Part shown: in pieces, positions 38,666 to 49,220 of the stretch
Position numbering within the stretch: position 1 is the first letter of the stretch
How the letters are laid out: each line of letters opens with the position of its first letter
Origin: Tritrichomonas foetus
Taxonomy: Eukaryota > Parabasalia > Tritrichomonadida > Tritrichomonadidae
DNA: 64,000 nt
Assembly: GCA_001839685.1 (NCBI GenBank)
Contig: MLAK01000782.1
Coordinates: 125,926-189,925 of the forward strand
Reading direction: 5' to 3'
Program-made: the position numbers and the translations under genes
Notes under the pieces: generated by a model
Database searches by the model: none
Told to the model about the DNA's origin: nothing
The model's input: only the letters and a program-made list of their open reading frames with translations

Positions 38666-39592
38666 TCAAAAGAATAAATCTGGCCTATTAAAATCATTCA
38701 ATATGCTCGACAAAAAGAAAAAAGATTGAAAGAACTTGATTAGAATTTCAATACTCGACCATTTACTAATTCAAAATATCACAAAATATTTGGATTTCGA
38801 TCATTTCAATTCTGTTTTTGATATCGTATCAGGCTGATTCTTATGAAAAAGTCGAAATAGAAATTTCAGAAAGCTCGTTCAACATTCTCAATTTGTGTTA
38901 TAAAAGAGATCTTTGAATTCAAAAAGTGAATGAAAGTTTTTGGTTGGATTTTTTTTTTCCAAATTCTTGAAAATGAAATGCGAAATTCAGGATTCCTAGC
39001 TTTGTATAATTGCTGATATATATTGGAAATTAGAATGTAATTTAAGTGATGATAGAATATTAGAAATTTAAATAGTTTTCACCGAGATACACTCAATATT
39101 AATTAGTTGAACAAAGTCTTTGAAAGTGAATTCTAATTGAAAGTTTATTCCTATCGGTATCTCTGATTAGTGTCAAAATCACCATATCATTCATGTTTCA
39201 AAAATTTATTAGACATTCGATCTAAAGCTTTATGCTTCGATTTTTCTAAATTTTTACAAAGAGTCCAACGCAAAATACAAATACAATGAGTTTTTTCATT
39301 TGAAAATTCAATCAAATCATACAAGAAATGTAGATTCACTTGCGGTTGAATAGTTTAATCATTAATAATAGTAATCATTAAGAGCTGAAAGTGAATTTTA
39401 TAATTCTTGAGAAATTTCACTTTTGGTTCATTCAACTAACTATTTAATTTATTTTGAATATATTCTCTCTGTTTCACCAAATTGGAAGAGATTGAATAGC
39501 AGAAAGAGAAAGAAATAAAGAGAAAGAATTGAAGAGAAAGATAAAGAAAGTGAAATCAAAGGCTTTTAATTAAATTCAGTTTTTTTTTCACT
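38666..39592. other. Intergenic region, no gene seen
   Basis: 930 bases of AT-rich sequence. An AGAAAGAGAAAG-type purine tract lies near 39500-39550, close to the 3' end of the transporter gene. Confidence 0.45.
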
Positions 39593-41023
39593 TTATGTTA
39601 AAGTATTTTGCTGTAGGGTATTATACAATTGAGTGAACCGTTTTTGCATTTCTCCAGGTGTTTCAAGATAACAAAGCATAAGAGTATCTGTGGTTGTTGT
39701 AAATACTGAGCTTAACACGGTGTAAAAGACTGTCATAAGCACAAATGTTACAACTACAGACATAACAGAAATGGTTAATTTTAATTCATCAGTCGCATAA
39801 GTGGTTGGATAGAGATTCGAACTAGCGAAATATGAAACAACGCAGGCTATAGCTGTGAAAATGAAGTAGTTGATAACAAGTGATTCTGTCACCATAGAAT
39901 AGTGATTTGCCTTTTTAATTTGAGTGTAAATGCTTTTGTTTGCCCACTTCTTAACCGCATCTTTGAAGGAAATTCCGAAAACTGCACAATAAATTAAAGC
40001 GTGGCGTGCGAAATATTCGAAAACATCTTTAGCAAGCTTCAAAATGAAGGATAAGACATAATAAAGAACAATTCGCAAAAGTGATGGTCCCTTTTCCTTA
40101 TCATCGTCATCATCACTCTTCTTCTTCTTCTTCTTTTTCTCTTCGGGCTTCAGTAATTCTGTTAATTGTTGAAGTGTTTGAATAAGCGCCCAAAATAGGC
40201 CAGCAAATGCAGCACATCCGAATAAGGCTGTACTGGCTCTTGCAAATGAACCGAGAACAGTAAGTGCCTGGGATCGATGGTAGAACTCGGAGCCAGTGAC
40301 GCCAGAAATAGTCATGTAGCAAACAAAATAGATAGTTGAGGAAATCCAACAAAATGAGAAGAAGGCATAAATCAAAATGCCGTAATTCGCTTCCTGCTCT
40401 TTAAGTAAGAAGAATGAAATGATGAAAACGGCTGATAAGAAAAACAAGAGTATGGTGGCACCAGCTTCAACAAGTAAAACGCCAGGATGCTTTAAGATCA
40501 TTTCTGATGAGCCTTTTAATAAAAGTGCTGACGTTTTTTGACAGCGGCGGCAATAAAGAAATGATGCAACGCCAAGAGCGATAGAAATGGCTGCGCCGAT
40601 GAATCCAGCGATTGAAAATTCGGAAATAGAGTAAATTATTGATGCCCCGCCAACAACGATAGATGTGACCAAGCCGAGATAAATATTGACGCCGATGTAG
40701 AAAACTGGGAATGAAATGGCAAAAACTAAATGAGCAAGATTAGTGACGCCTGAAACTGCGAGACCTAAGACGAGAACTTTCCTCAAATAGGAAAATTCAG
40801 AAAAGTCGCTGTTTTCGCTGTTTTCGCTATCATTTGATGTGATTTTCTGGAAGAAACCTTTCCCGAAAGTTTGTTGGTAGGCTCTGTTTAAGAAAATTGA
40901 GAACACGATAAGATTAATAATGAAAAGGATGCCCCAAAAAGTATCTTTGAATCCCGTCGAGTGTGAAGAATTTTTCATATAGTTTCTTTCTTCCTGAACT
41001 GGTGTTGGTGTTGCCCTTCTCAT
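39593..41023 (-). CDS. Choline transporter-like protein (SLC44/CTL/PNS1 family)
   Basis: 476 residues with about ten hydrophobic membrane spans. The family's C-terminal signature region is visible: FEYFARHALIYCAVFGISFKDA near 330-350, then the last spans, then TDTLMLCYLETPGEMQKRF, which corresponds to the conserved cytoplasmic Dtl-lCyleD tail. A loop near 298-312 is almost pure Lys/Asp/Glu, and the N-terminal half has four or five spans. SLC44 proteins move choline or related cations, but substrates of protist members are unproven. The stop is TAAA. Confidence 0.8.
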   Translation of the reverse strand: MRRATPTPVQEERNYMKNSSHSTGFKDTFWGILFIINLIVFSIFLNRAYQQTFGKGFFQKITSNDSENSENSDFSEFSYLRKVLVLGLAVSGVTNLAHLVFAISFPVFYIGVNIYLGLVTSIVVGGASIIYSISEFSIAGFIGAAISIALGVASFLYCRRCQKTSALLLKGSSEMILKHPGVLLVEAGATILLFFLSAVFIISFFLLKEQEANYGILIYAFFSFCWISSTIYFVCYMTISGVTGSEFYHRSQALTVLGSFARASTALFGCAAFAGLFWALIQTLQQLTELLKPEEKKKKKKKSDDDDDKEKGPSLLRIVLYYVLSFILKLAKDVFEYFARHALIYCAVFGISFKDAVKKWANKSIYTQIKKANHYSMVTESLVINYFIFTAIACVVSYFASSNLYPTTYATDELKLTISVMSVVVTFVLMTVFYTVLSSVFTTTTDTLMLCYLETPGEMQKRFTQLYNTLQQNTLT

Positions 41024-41664
41024 CTGGACAGACTAAGAAAATATGATATGTTTTTTGAAGTAAATTTTTGAATTAACTGTCACAAATTATTTCTTTTTTG
41101 TTAGTGACAAGTTTCCTTTTTGTAATCAAATTAAATATGGTAATTTAGCCGGGTATATTGAAAAAGTTGATATCCGCAAATATTTATATCACAAAACAGT
41201 CTGGCGAACAAAAATACAAAAGAGTGATATGAAATTAATCAGAAAATTTTGACTTTTCATATTTCACATTCATCATAGAATTGTGTTGACCGTTTAGATG
41301 ATTTTCTTCTTAGTGTCTCAATGTAATTGTTCATTATTGATTGGATCACACATTTCCACAGACTTATGCTCCATATCATATCTCGCAATTAAGCTAATCA
41401 CAAAATTATGAATCTTTACCATTTATTTATAACTCCATTAATTGAATATTCTCTAGCATAACAATGAGATGACTATATTATCATATATTGATGCAGGTCC
41501 ATTCAATGAGAAAAAAAAAAAAAAAAACGAAGACACAATAGTATTATTAGATACTATGAAGTATATTTGATTGTTATTATTTCATGGTTCACATTTGTTT
41601 TTGAATCTTTGTGACAAAATTACAAATATTTTTGGGAATTCATCTTGATGACAAGAATGATATC
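41024..41664. other. Intergenic region, divergent promoter side
   Basis: AT-rich DNA between the SLC44-like gene and the foldback element. A run of A near 41511-41527 is the only notable simple repeat. No gene seen. Confidence 0.4.
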
Positions 41665-41673
41665 GATTATCTT
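41665..41673. repeat. Target-site duplication, left copy
   Basis: GATTATCTT lies immediately outside the GGCAG end of the foldback element. The identical 9 bases lie immediately outside the other end at 41974-41982. A perfect 9-base duplication is the classic footprint of Mutator-type insertion. Confidence 0.8.
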
Positions 41674-41973
41674 GGCAGAGATTTATTTTCCTATGAGTTT
41701 TGTAAATGTGAAGTGAAAGGTCAAATAAAGGTCAAAAGTGGAAAAAACCTAATGGGTAAATGTGATGTGAACTTTGCTGGTTCTTTGGGTCACTTCGACA
41801 TGGAGGAGGTGCGCCACGTGAACACAGCGGAGGGAGCGAAGCGATCCGAAGCTGTGGTCACGTGGCAGCACCTCTTCCAATGGCCGAATGAGTCGAAGGG
41901 GCCCGCAAAGTCACATCACATTTACCCATTTTTAGTGTCAAAAAACAAAACTCATAGGAAAAAAAATCCTGCC
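41674..41973. mobile_element. 300-bp foldback MITE, Mutator-like (MULE)
   Basis: The whole element is one imperfect inverted repeat. Its ends are GGCAG/CTGCC; an 18-base match TTTTCCTATGAGTTTTGT (41686-41703) pairs with 41945-41962. A 20-base match AATGGGTAAATGTGATGTGA (41751-41770) pairs with 41911-41930. The inner GC-rich arms share GGTGC-GCCACGTG-ACACAGC (41808-41827 with 41852-41875). The apex (41828-41851) is a small hairpin. Flanking 9-bp duplications complete the picture. No coding capacity is credible; the open frame across it starts with GTG. The GC content of the core is well above the surroundings, which suggests a recent arrival. Mutator-like transposons are known from trichomonads; an autonomous partner is not in the window. 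Confidence 0.85.
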
Positions 41974-41982
41974 GATTATCTT
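41974..41982. repeat. Target-site duplication, right copy
   Basis: GATTATCTT directly follows the CTGCC end of the foldback element and matches 41665-41673 exactly. Confidence 0.8.
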
Positions 41983-42194
41983 TTCATGTGTAAACTTTTT
42001 CAGAGTTAATTTGTCCTGTCAGAGACAAATTTATTACAAAATGGAAAATATTTTGATAACTTTGAGTAATAAATTTGATGAAGCAGAAAAAAGTTTCGAA
42101 AAAACGAAAGTTTTTATGCCCGTTTATAATTTCACTTCAAATTGAATCTTTAACTGGTCATTTGCGACAGCTCTGTTTGGCCACTTCAGAAAAA
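41983..42194. promoter_or_regulatory. Upstream region of CCT3, next to the foldback element
   Basis: 212 bases separate the element from the CCT3 ATG. The frame is open back to 42075 but without a credible conserved start, so this is treated as promoter and leader. CACTTCAGAA just before the ATG is only a poor Inr match. Confidence 0.35.
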
Positions 42195-43874
42195 ATGCAA
42201 TCACCAATCATCGTTTTAAATCAAACCACAAAACGTGATACAGGAGCGAAAGCACAACTTTCATGCGTAGCTGCCGGAAAAGCTACAGCCGACGTTATCC
42301 GCACATGCCTCGGCCCACAAGCCATGTTAAAAATGATTCTCGATTCGATGGGCACTCTCGTTATTACAAATGACGGAAATTCAATTCTCAGAGAAATTGA
42401 TGTTGCTCATCCAGCCGCAAAATCAATCATCGAGCTTGCTCGCGGTCAAGATGAAGAAGTTGGTGATGGCACAACAACAGTCGTCGTTCTTGCCGGTGAA
42501 ATTCTCTCAGTTTTAGAGAAACCATTGAGAGATGGAATCCATCCACATGTCATCATTTCTGGTCTTCGCCGCGCCCTCGATGATGCATTGGCTCATCTCG
42601 AAACAATCAAGAAACCAATCGATAACACAAACGATGCAGAAATGCTTTCAATTATCAAAGCCGCAATCGGAACCAAGTTTTTGTCTAAATGGTCGGATCT
42701 CATCGCCAAACTTGCTCTCGATGCAGTACGCTTAATTTGCACGGACGAAGGAGTTGTCGACCTCAAGCGCCAAGTTCGTATCGAAAGAATTCCAGGTGGC
42801 GAATTAGAAGATTCATATGTGATGAAAGGAGTTATGATCAACAAAGATGTCCTCCACTCAAACATGAGACGCCGTATCGAACATCCAAAGATCCTCCTCC
42901 TCGACTGTGGATTAGAATATCGTAAGGGAGAGTCAATCACAAATATCGAAATTACAGGTGAAAATGATTATGCTGATATTTTGGCTGAAGAAGAAAAGCA
43001 AGTTCACGACATTTGCCAGGCCGTTATCGCAACAGGATGCGATTTAGTTTGCGCTGAAAAAGGAGTCAGCGACCTTGCACTTCACTACCTCAGCGAAGCA
43101 GGAATTACAGCTCTCCGTCGTTTCCAGAAGGTCCAGCTCGACAGAATTGCAGCAGCCACAGGCGCCACAATTTTGACAGACCCAAGAGACGCAACAGAAG
43201 CCGATCTTGGCCGTAAGTGCGGCCTTTATGAATGCCGCAAGTTTGGAGACGAATGGTGGTCATTCTTTGACGAATGCGAGAATCCAAAAGCCTGCACAAT
43301 GTTAATGCGCGGCCCAACAAAGGATGTTCTCCTCGAAATGTTCAGAATCATGGATGATGCTTTGAAGGTTGCCAAGAACTTATTGAAGCAACCAGCACTC
43401 GTTCCAGGTGGTGGTGCATCAGAAGTTTCAGTTTCAACATACTTACGTAAAAGATGCAACGAATTAGATTCAGTCGAACAAATGTCATATGGACCAGCAG
43501 CTGTCGCATTCGAAGTAATCCCACGTACCCTCATCCAAAACTGTGGTGCAGCTACTATGAAGACACTTACAAAGCTCAGGTCAATCCACGCAGAAGATCC
43601 AGCCAAGTATAACATGGGTATTAACGGAATGACAGGCGAAATCGCAAACATGGCAGAATTAGGTGTCTGGGATTCACTCGCTGTTAAATCACAGGCATAC
43701 AAAACAGCATTCGAATGCGCGATCTCGTTAATTAGAGTCGACGACATCGTGTCTGGCCTCGTCAAGCGCGACGAAAACGGAAACCCAATCAACAGGAAGA
43801 CTGTCACAGAAAAACTCGAAGAAAACACAGCAGCAGCACAAATGCAACAAGCACAGATGATGGGAATGAACTAA
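42195..43874 (+). CDS. CCT3: Chaperonin CCT/TRiC subunit gamma
   Basis: 559 residues, normal family length. The protein opens MQSPIIVLNQTTKRDTGAKAQ, the typical CCT3 start, so I place the start at 42195 although the frame continues upstream for 40 codons. ATP-binding motifs are intact: NDGNSILREIDVAHPAAK near 56-73 and GDGTTTVVVLAGE near 90-102. GGGASEVSVS (about 408-417) is also conserved. CCT3 is one of eight subunits in the cytosolic chaperonin that folds actin and tubulin, which suits a flagellate. Codon use is the least AT-biased in the window, consistent with high expression. An 18-bp minisatellite begins 58 bases after the stop. Confidence 0.97.
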   Translation: MQSPIIVLNQTTKRDTGAKAQLSCVAAGKATADVIRTCLGPQAMLKMILDSMGTLVITNDGNSILREIDVAHPAAKSIIELARGQDEEVGDGTTTVVVLAGEILSVLEKPLRDGIHPHVIISGLRRALDDALAHLETIKKPIDNTNDAEMLSIIKAAIGTKFLSKWSDLIAKLALDAVRLICTDEGVVDLKRQVRIERIPGGELEDSYVMKGVMINKDVLHSNMRRRIEHPKILLLDCGLEYRKGESITNIEITGENDYADILAEEEKQVHDICQAVIATGCDLVCAEKGVSDLALHYLSEAGITALRRFQKVQLDRIAAATGATILTDPRDATEADLGRKCGLYECRKFGDEWWSFFDECENPKACTMLMRGPTKDVLLEMFRIMDDALKVAKNLLKQPALVPGGGASEVSVSTYLRKRCNELDSVEQMSYGPAAVAFEVIPRTLIQNCGAATMKTLTKLRSIHAEDPAKYNMGINGMTGEIANMAELGVWDSLAVKSQAYKTAFECAISLIRVDDIVSGLVKRDENGNPINRKTVTEKLEENTAAAQMQQAQMMGMN

Positions 43875-43931
43875 AAATAAACCTCAACCGTTTATACAAC
43901 TTTAATTTCTTGCTTATGTTTTTTCCTTGTA

Positions 43932-44222
43932 ATGATTTGTAATTGTTTTATGATTTGTAATTGTTTTATGANNNNNNNNNNNNNNNNNNNNNNNNNNNNN
44001 NNNNNNNNNNNNNNNNNNNNNNNNNNNNNNNNNNNNNNNNNNNNNNNNNNNNNNNNNNNNNNNNNNNNNNNNNNNNNNNNNNNNNNNNNNNNNNNNNNNN
44101 NNNNNNNNNNNNNNNNNNNNNNNNNNNNNNNNNNNNNNNNNNNNNNNNNNNNNNAATTGTTTTATGATTTGCAATTGTTTTATGATTTGTAATTGTTTTA
44201 TGATTTGTAATTGTTTTATGAA
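43932..44222. repeat. 18-bp minisatellite with assembly gap, between convergent genes
   Basis: Copies of ATGATTTGTAATTGTTTT repeat every 18 bases on both sides of a run of 183 Ns (43972-44154). Visible copies are nearly identical. True length is unknown. It fills most of the space between the 3' ends of CCT3 and the next coiled-coil gene. Open frames that span it are artefacts of the Ns. Confidence 0.93.
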
Positions 44223-44297
44223 AATATTTTTGTTTAAAATTAAGAAATAATAAACTAGAAATATTACATCGCATGTTTATATTTATATTATAGTCAA

Positions 44298-45149
44298 TTA
44301 TTCATCATATTTCTCTTTGAGCATTGCTGCAGCCCTTCTCACAATGTTCCTCACTGACTCTTCATTGAGATTATCTGTATCAATCTCCATATACTGCCTA
44401 AATTGTGATGTGATATAAGAATACAAATTTACTTCTTTTTCTTCTTGTTCGCTTCGAATTTTGGCAAGTTCTTGCAGCTCTCTTGTTCTTCTTTCTGCTT
44501 TTGTTTCACGATGAGTTATTACAAATTGCTCAATCAATAATTTTGCCTTTTCGAAATTGTCACGAATTTGCTCATTTTCTTTTGTCAACTTATCACATTT
44601 TCTTTTCAGTTCACGCATTGATTCATTATATTTTTCTTGGGTTGTTCTTTTCTTTTTTATCTTAAGCAACCTATTGATCAAGCACTCAACTTCATCACAT
44701 TTAACATCAGCAAACCTCTCTAAATATGTAATATACTGACTTCTTGTGATATCCATTTTGTCCATATCAGTCCTGCGGCGTGTACCAGAAATTATATAGT
44801 TGATATCGTCATCACTTGATAAACTATTGCTATTAGACTTATGATCACGTGCCTCGTTATGTTTTGACTTATTCAATTTATGAGCAGAATCCATTTTCTG
44901 AATTTGGGCGTTTATTTCTTCATTATTGGCCTTAAGCTCATGAATTTCTTTTTCATATTCGGCTAGCTTCTTTTCAAGCTCAGCTATCTTCTTTTTTCCT
45001 TTATCAATTTTTTTCTTATATTTTAATCGACTTCGTTCTTCTAATTTCTTAAATTCTTCAAGAAGTTCGAGTTCTTCAGCACTATCAGAAATATTTGGTG
45101 TTCGTGGTGGTGTTGCTAATAATTTTTTGAAGAGGGAATCTGTGCTCAT
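44298..45149 (-). CDS. Coiled-coil protein, function unknown
   Basis: 283 residues, start MSTDSLFKKLLATPPRTPN. Residues about 25-95 are a strong coiled coil (KKIAELEKKLAEYEKEIHELK). A Ser/Asn-rich hinge follows, then a second helical domain from about 130 (YITYLERFADVKCDEVECLI ... LLKIKKKRTTQEKYNESM) with another coil to 220. The end is a short helical domain (NLNEESVRNIVRRAAAMLK). The architecture is reminiscent of cytoskeletal linker proteins. I do not recognise a named family, and the protein has no membrane segment or signal. Confidence 0.75.
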   Translation of the reverse strand: MSTDSLFKKLLATPPRTPNISDSAEELELLEEFKKLEERSRLKYKKKIDKGKKKIAELEKKLAEYEKEIHELKANNEEINAQIQKMDSAHKLNKSKHNEARDHKSNSNSLSSDDDINYIISGTRRRTDMDKMDITRSQYITYLERFADVKCDEVECLINRLLKIKKKRTTQEKYNESMRELKRKCDKLTKENEQIRDNFEKAKLLIEQFVITHRETKAERRTRELQELAKIRSEQEEKEVNLYSYITSQFRQYMEIDTDNLNEESVRNIVRRAAAMLKEKYDE

Positions 45150-45702
45150 TTCAATTTAAGAAAAAGTAAACGGAAAAAATCACTTTTTCTTTAATTGCTT
45201 TCTACGATGGATGCTTTGTGTGTTTTACAATTAATTGAGTTTTGACAAAACATGAAAAAAAACACGCAAAGTTCTAAATGTAAATAAGTAGTTTTTATAT
45301 AACACAATGTTTCATTAGATTGGATACGCCAATCCAAAGAATGAAACCAAAAATTAATCAAAAACAAATCATCTTAAATTTATTTTTGAATTCATGTAAA
45401 TCATCATTCCGATTCCTATCTTCTCTTTTGAATTATATCGAATGAATTCTAAGGGGAAAAACTCTTTCCCAATTATCTTATATATAAATATATAAAAGGA
45501 ACCATTGATCTTGATCAATCTATTCTCTATTTTAAATAAAAAAGGTCAAATATAAGTCGAAACGGGTGGAACATCATTTTGGAAACTTCAATCTGATCAT
45601 TTATCATGGGAATGCGACAAGAACATGATTGATGACATTAAATCAGACATCCATCTGATAGATTGGTTTGTAAAACAATTTTTGAACGTGAAAATAAAGC
45701 AG
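45150..45702. other. Intergenic region, no gene seen
   Basis: About 550 bases between minus-strand genes, AT-rich and with a short TATATAAATATATAAA stretch near 45480-45497. No repeat array. Confidence 0.45.
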
Positions 45703-46674
45703 TTACATTATTAAGCATTTCTTTTTCGTTTTTTTTTGTGGAAGTTGTCTCTGCCTCATCAAATTTTTATCGAAAAGTTCAGGATGAGGTGTCAGTTTAA
45801 GGATAATTTCTGGTTGTACTTCCCAATCATACGGCGTGAATTCATCCCATTCATTTTCAACAAAAACTCTCTGAATTTCAAGCTTAATTAAGTCGTAGTT
45901 TGGATCCTCGTTAAATTTGAGGTCTTTTATAGAATTCCAAATCGTTTTCATTTGTCGAGGCAGACCCGAACAAAGTTTATCAGGTGAAATTGACTGTTTA
46001 CACGACATTGAAAGATTGTGGTCTTGCACATCTTTCCAAGGCAGCTTTCCTTTGGCCAATTCGATTAAAGTGTAAAACCATGAAATAATATCGTCTCGTC
46101 TGGTAATTTCTACCATCTTGTGAACATTCACTGATGCATATTTTAGCGTTCCACGAAATCCTTCGCTGTTCTGGAATGAAATATGCTGGCCATTCTCATT
46201 TCGATATATTGCGCTGAGCCCAAAATCGATCAAAACAAATCCGCCGAACTCTGCTTGATTTAACAAAAAGTTGCTTGGCTTTATATCGCAGTGAACTACC
46301 CCACATTTATGCAATGTTTCAATAATTCGAATCGTCTCCGCAGCAATCCGAAAAACCGTTGGAAGGCTAAAATGGTCATAATCGATATTGTGGCGAATTG
46401 AAGATAATGATGGGCCATATAATGGCATCACGAAATAACTTACAGCGCTTGTCGTACCGCTCGAAATGACTCGTGGAAAGAATGGTTTTTCTGGAAGGTA
46501 TTTCAGTATTTCGATTTCATTGGACATCGCTCGGTTTTTGGTTTCGAGATTTTCGGTTTTTAATGCAAGAAGTTGATGATTGTGAGGCGCCTCAACGGAA
46601 AATATTTCTCCATAGCCACCCGAACCTAATTTCTGTACGATTTGAAACCCACCAACGCTCGAAATATCAATCAT
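45703..46674 (-). CDS. CK1-like protein kinase with C-terminal CaaX box
   Basis: 323 residues. Kinase domain about 8-285: glycine loop GSGGYGE at 17-23, ATP lysine in LALKTE near 39, catalytic loop HCDIKPSN at 128-135 and DFG at 150-152. The CK1-type activation segment is FRGTLKYASVNVH. The domain is more divergent than that of the CK1 at 12.5-13.6 kb. The protein ends KKTKKKCLIM: a polybasic run followed by Cys-Leu-Ile-Met, a textbook CaaX farnesylation signal. Membrane anchoring by prenylation is therefore predicted. Known membrane CK1s in yeast and animals use palmitoylated cysteines instead, so this tail is unusual. The catalytic residues are present. Confidence 0.87.
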   Translation of the reverse strand: MIDISSVGGFQIVQKLGSGGYGEIFSVEAPHNHQLLALKTENLETKNRAMSNEIEILKYLPEKPFFPRVISSGTTSAVSYFVMPLYGPSLSSIRHNIDYDHFSLPTVFRIAAETIRIIETLHKCGVVHCDIKPSNFLLNQAEFGGFVLIDFGLSAIYRNENGQHISFQNSEGFRGTLKYASVNVHKMVEITRRDDIISWFYTLIELAKGKLPWKDVQDHNLSMSCKQSISPDKLCSGLPRQMKTIWNSIKDLKFNEDPNYDLIKLEIQRVFVENEWDEFTPYDWEVQPEIILKLTPHPELFDKNLMRQRQLPQKKTKKKCLIM

Positions 46675-49220
46675 TGAAGTAGATTTCTTTTTATGACAAT
46701 TCCAGAAATTGTAAAGTTCTCAAACTGTGATTTTCATTTGAAAAGTGTAATGTATTTGAATGATTATACATTGAAAATCAAATGATGATTTCAAAAATTA
46801 TGTACTTTATCACAATGAGGATCAAATTTGAATATAAAAAGATTTATTTTGAAAAAACCTTTCATAAATATCTTAAAAAGTGGTGGAAAGTCATTTATGC
46901 GGGCTTTTTTGAACTCCCAAATGAATTTAAGTCAAAATATATTTATATCTGATAAACTCTAGCTAACTTACATCTCAGAATCAAAGTTTGAAACAATGGG
47001 CGTAATTTGTCGAAATAATTTTATGATTTTTCATTTTAATATGGATGTTTTCCATGAATTATCAATTTTGCTAAGCCAAAGTTATTCCGAATATGATGAT
47101 TCTGTGTAGGTAATATGAAGTGGCAATTTAACTTGATCTATCTTATATTACATGACAATAAAAATATGAAAAGCATATGGTCATGTGCATTATTGCCATT
47201 ATTTCTTTTGATGGCTACTAAAGGAAATGAAACTGTCTATCTCTTCATAAATTATGATCACACAAAAAATGATTACCTAATTTACCCAAAGTTTTGGTGA
47301 TCGATCATGCAATTGCAAATGGAAGAACATTCAACATAATAGCTTCCCACATAACACTTCTCGCATAAAGTGTTCGAGTTTATATATGCTTGAACATGGA
47401 CATATCGATAACTTAACAACAGTTTTCAATTGAAGCTTGCCAAATAAATTCCAAATGAGCTTGATCTTTGCTTCTTATTTGCAATAATTTTATTGGTTCA
47501 AACATTTGATATTCTTTGCTTATCTTAAAAAATTGCATAAGTTTTAGAAGAGGAACATTAATGATGTTCAAAGTTAAAATGTCGCAGTCGAAAATGTTTT
47601 GAATAAATGTGACAAATCATCGCCGACAACATGACATAAGCAGTTTGCTGCATAAAACATATTAAAGAATACCAATTGATGATGAAATATCAAATAAATA
47701 TTATCTATAAGAGAATTTTTATCATGAAAGATCTCAAAAATAGCAAATCATTTTAAAAGCGAGTTTGTCATAAATGAAGTTTTACTGGTAATAATGAACT
47801 TGTTGGTATTTGACCAGATTTTCAAAAAAACATCTCAATCTATGATTGATTGGTGTTCTCACTTTCTTCATATATTAATTCAAACATTGCTTTTACTTCC
47901 TAAATCAAGATTCTGACACATCGTATAAAGATAATTTGAATCAACTTTTTCTCCAGACAGGATAAGTTTCTGGAAAAAAGAAAAACACTGCATCGTTACA
48001 TACTAGATAGACTATCGATATATGATTATTAAATTGTTCAGAAGCTTGGTCACTTGACAATTTCGAAAAATGATATTTGATTTTTTTTCAGTAAAAAATT
48101 ATTAATTTGATTTAAATTTCATAGTATAATCTTATTTATATTTAAATATTATGAATATATAATTAATTTGAAGTTTAAATGGTTTTAAAGGGTAGAAAAA
48201 ATAATAATTTCTAAAACCGTGGTTTTTCAATTTTTCAGGATCTCTAACCCCAAATCCTAGTTATTTTTGATATAATTTATTTTTATCAAGTGAAATTAAA
48301 AAAATAATGAATAGGCCGTTCTGTACACCAAAGAGTTTTTTTATTTTTGAATTTTTACACATCATCTACTTAATATTTTCTAATTTTTTCGAGTATAATT
48401 ACAAATAAATACCATGTATATTTATGATAGACCATTTATTTTTGAACACTCATATTCTAACACAACATTCTTTTCTGAAAAAAATTGAAATAAAAATCCT
48501 AAAAAACTCGAATTTTCATTATTTCGCTATAATTCTTCGTAGAATTTCAATAAATATAATATAATATAAATATATCACATTTTCAAAGTATTCCTCTGCT
48601 TCTACCAATATCTGTAAAAAAGGATGTTTTTTGGTGAAACTTTTTGAATGTCTATTCAATTTCCCCAAACTTCAAAAAATCACAGAAAAAACAATCTTTA
48701 TTTGCAATATATTATTGCCAATTTATTAACCATATAATATCAATATCAAATAAAAATTAATTTTCAAAAAAAAGTTATTCGCACCTTCTGAAAAATGAAT
48801 TTTAGAAAAAAAAAATGTTTCATAAAAAAAGTCATTTTTCGAAAATGCTTGGTAGAAATTCCTTAAAAATAGCACATTTATTCTNGNGAAAGCTACCTGC
48901 ANATCATATAAAAAAATAAGATCAATCTTGGGTCAAAAAGCGATCTTTATACGATGTATTCTGACATTTTGAGTTGACAACTAACATTTCCAAACCCGAT
49001 GAAATATTATATCTAAACTTAAATGATGCCTATATTTGATCGTAAAGATCATGCTTGTTCATTTGTTCATATTTTTTATGCATTTCGAAGATGTATAATT
49101 TCACTTCATTGATGACATCTAAAAATTTTGTCTGAATTTTTTCAAAATAAATGAAGTCAGATTCATTCAATCAGTGTTAATGGCCAAATTTTTATTCAAA
49201 AAGGGAACAGTTCATATTTC
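46675..49220. other. Gene-poor region, 2.5 kb
   Basis: The longest gap of the window. Small ATG frames at 46997-47110 and 47115-47300 have some protein-like stretches (FHELSILLSQSYSEYDDSV) and may be decayed gene pieces. The rest is very AT-rich. Ambiguous bases at 48895, 48897 and 48902 suggest that reads from different repeat copies were merged. No tRNA-like or other RNA gene was recognised. Confidence 0.4.
49212..49217 (+). promoter_or_regulatory. Initiator candidate TCATAT
   Basis: TCATAT fits the trichomonad Inr TCAYW and lies just 3 bases from the ATG of the CCA-adding enzyme (presumed +1 seven bases before it). The leader would be extremely short. Confidence 0.45.

Noticed and set aside
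41611..42009. 132-codon frame across the foldback element
   Set aside because: Starts with GTG, reads through an inverted repeat and ends at an arbitrary stop; the mobile element explains the sequence.
42075..42194. 40-codon N-terminal extension of CCT3
   Set aside because: The CCT3 family starts at MQSPIIVLNQ; the extension is unrelated low-complexity sequence and would be leader.
47115..47300. 61-codon frame with hydrophobic stretch
   Set aside because: ATG start but short, in very AT-rich DNA and without recognisable family; mentioned only as a possible relic.
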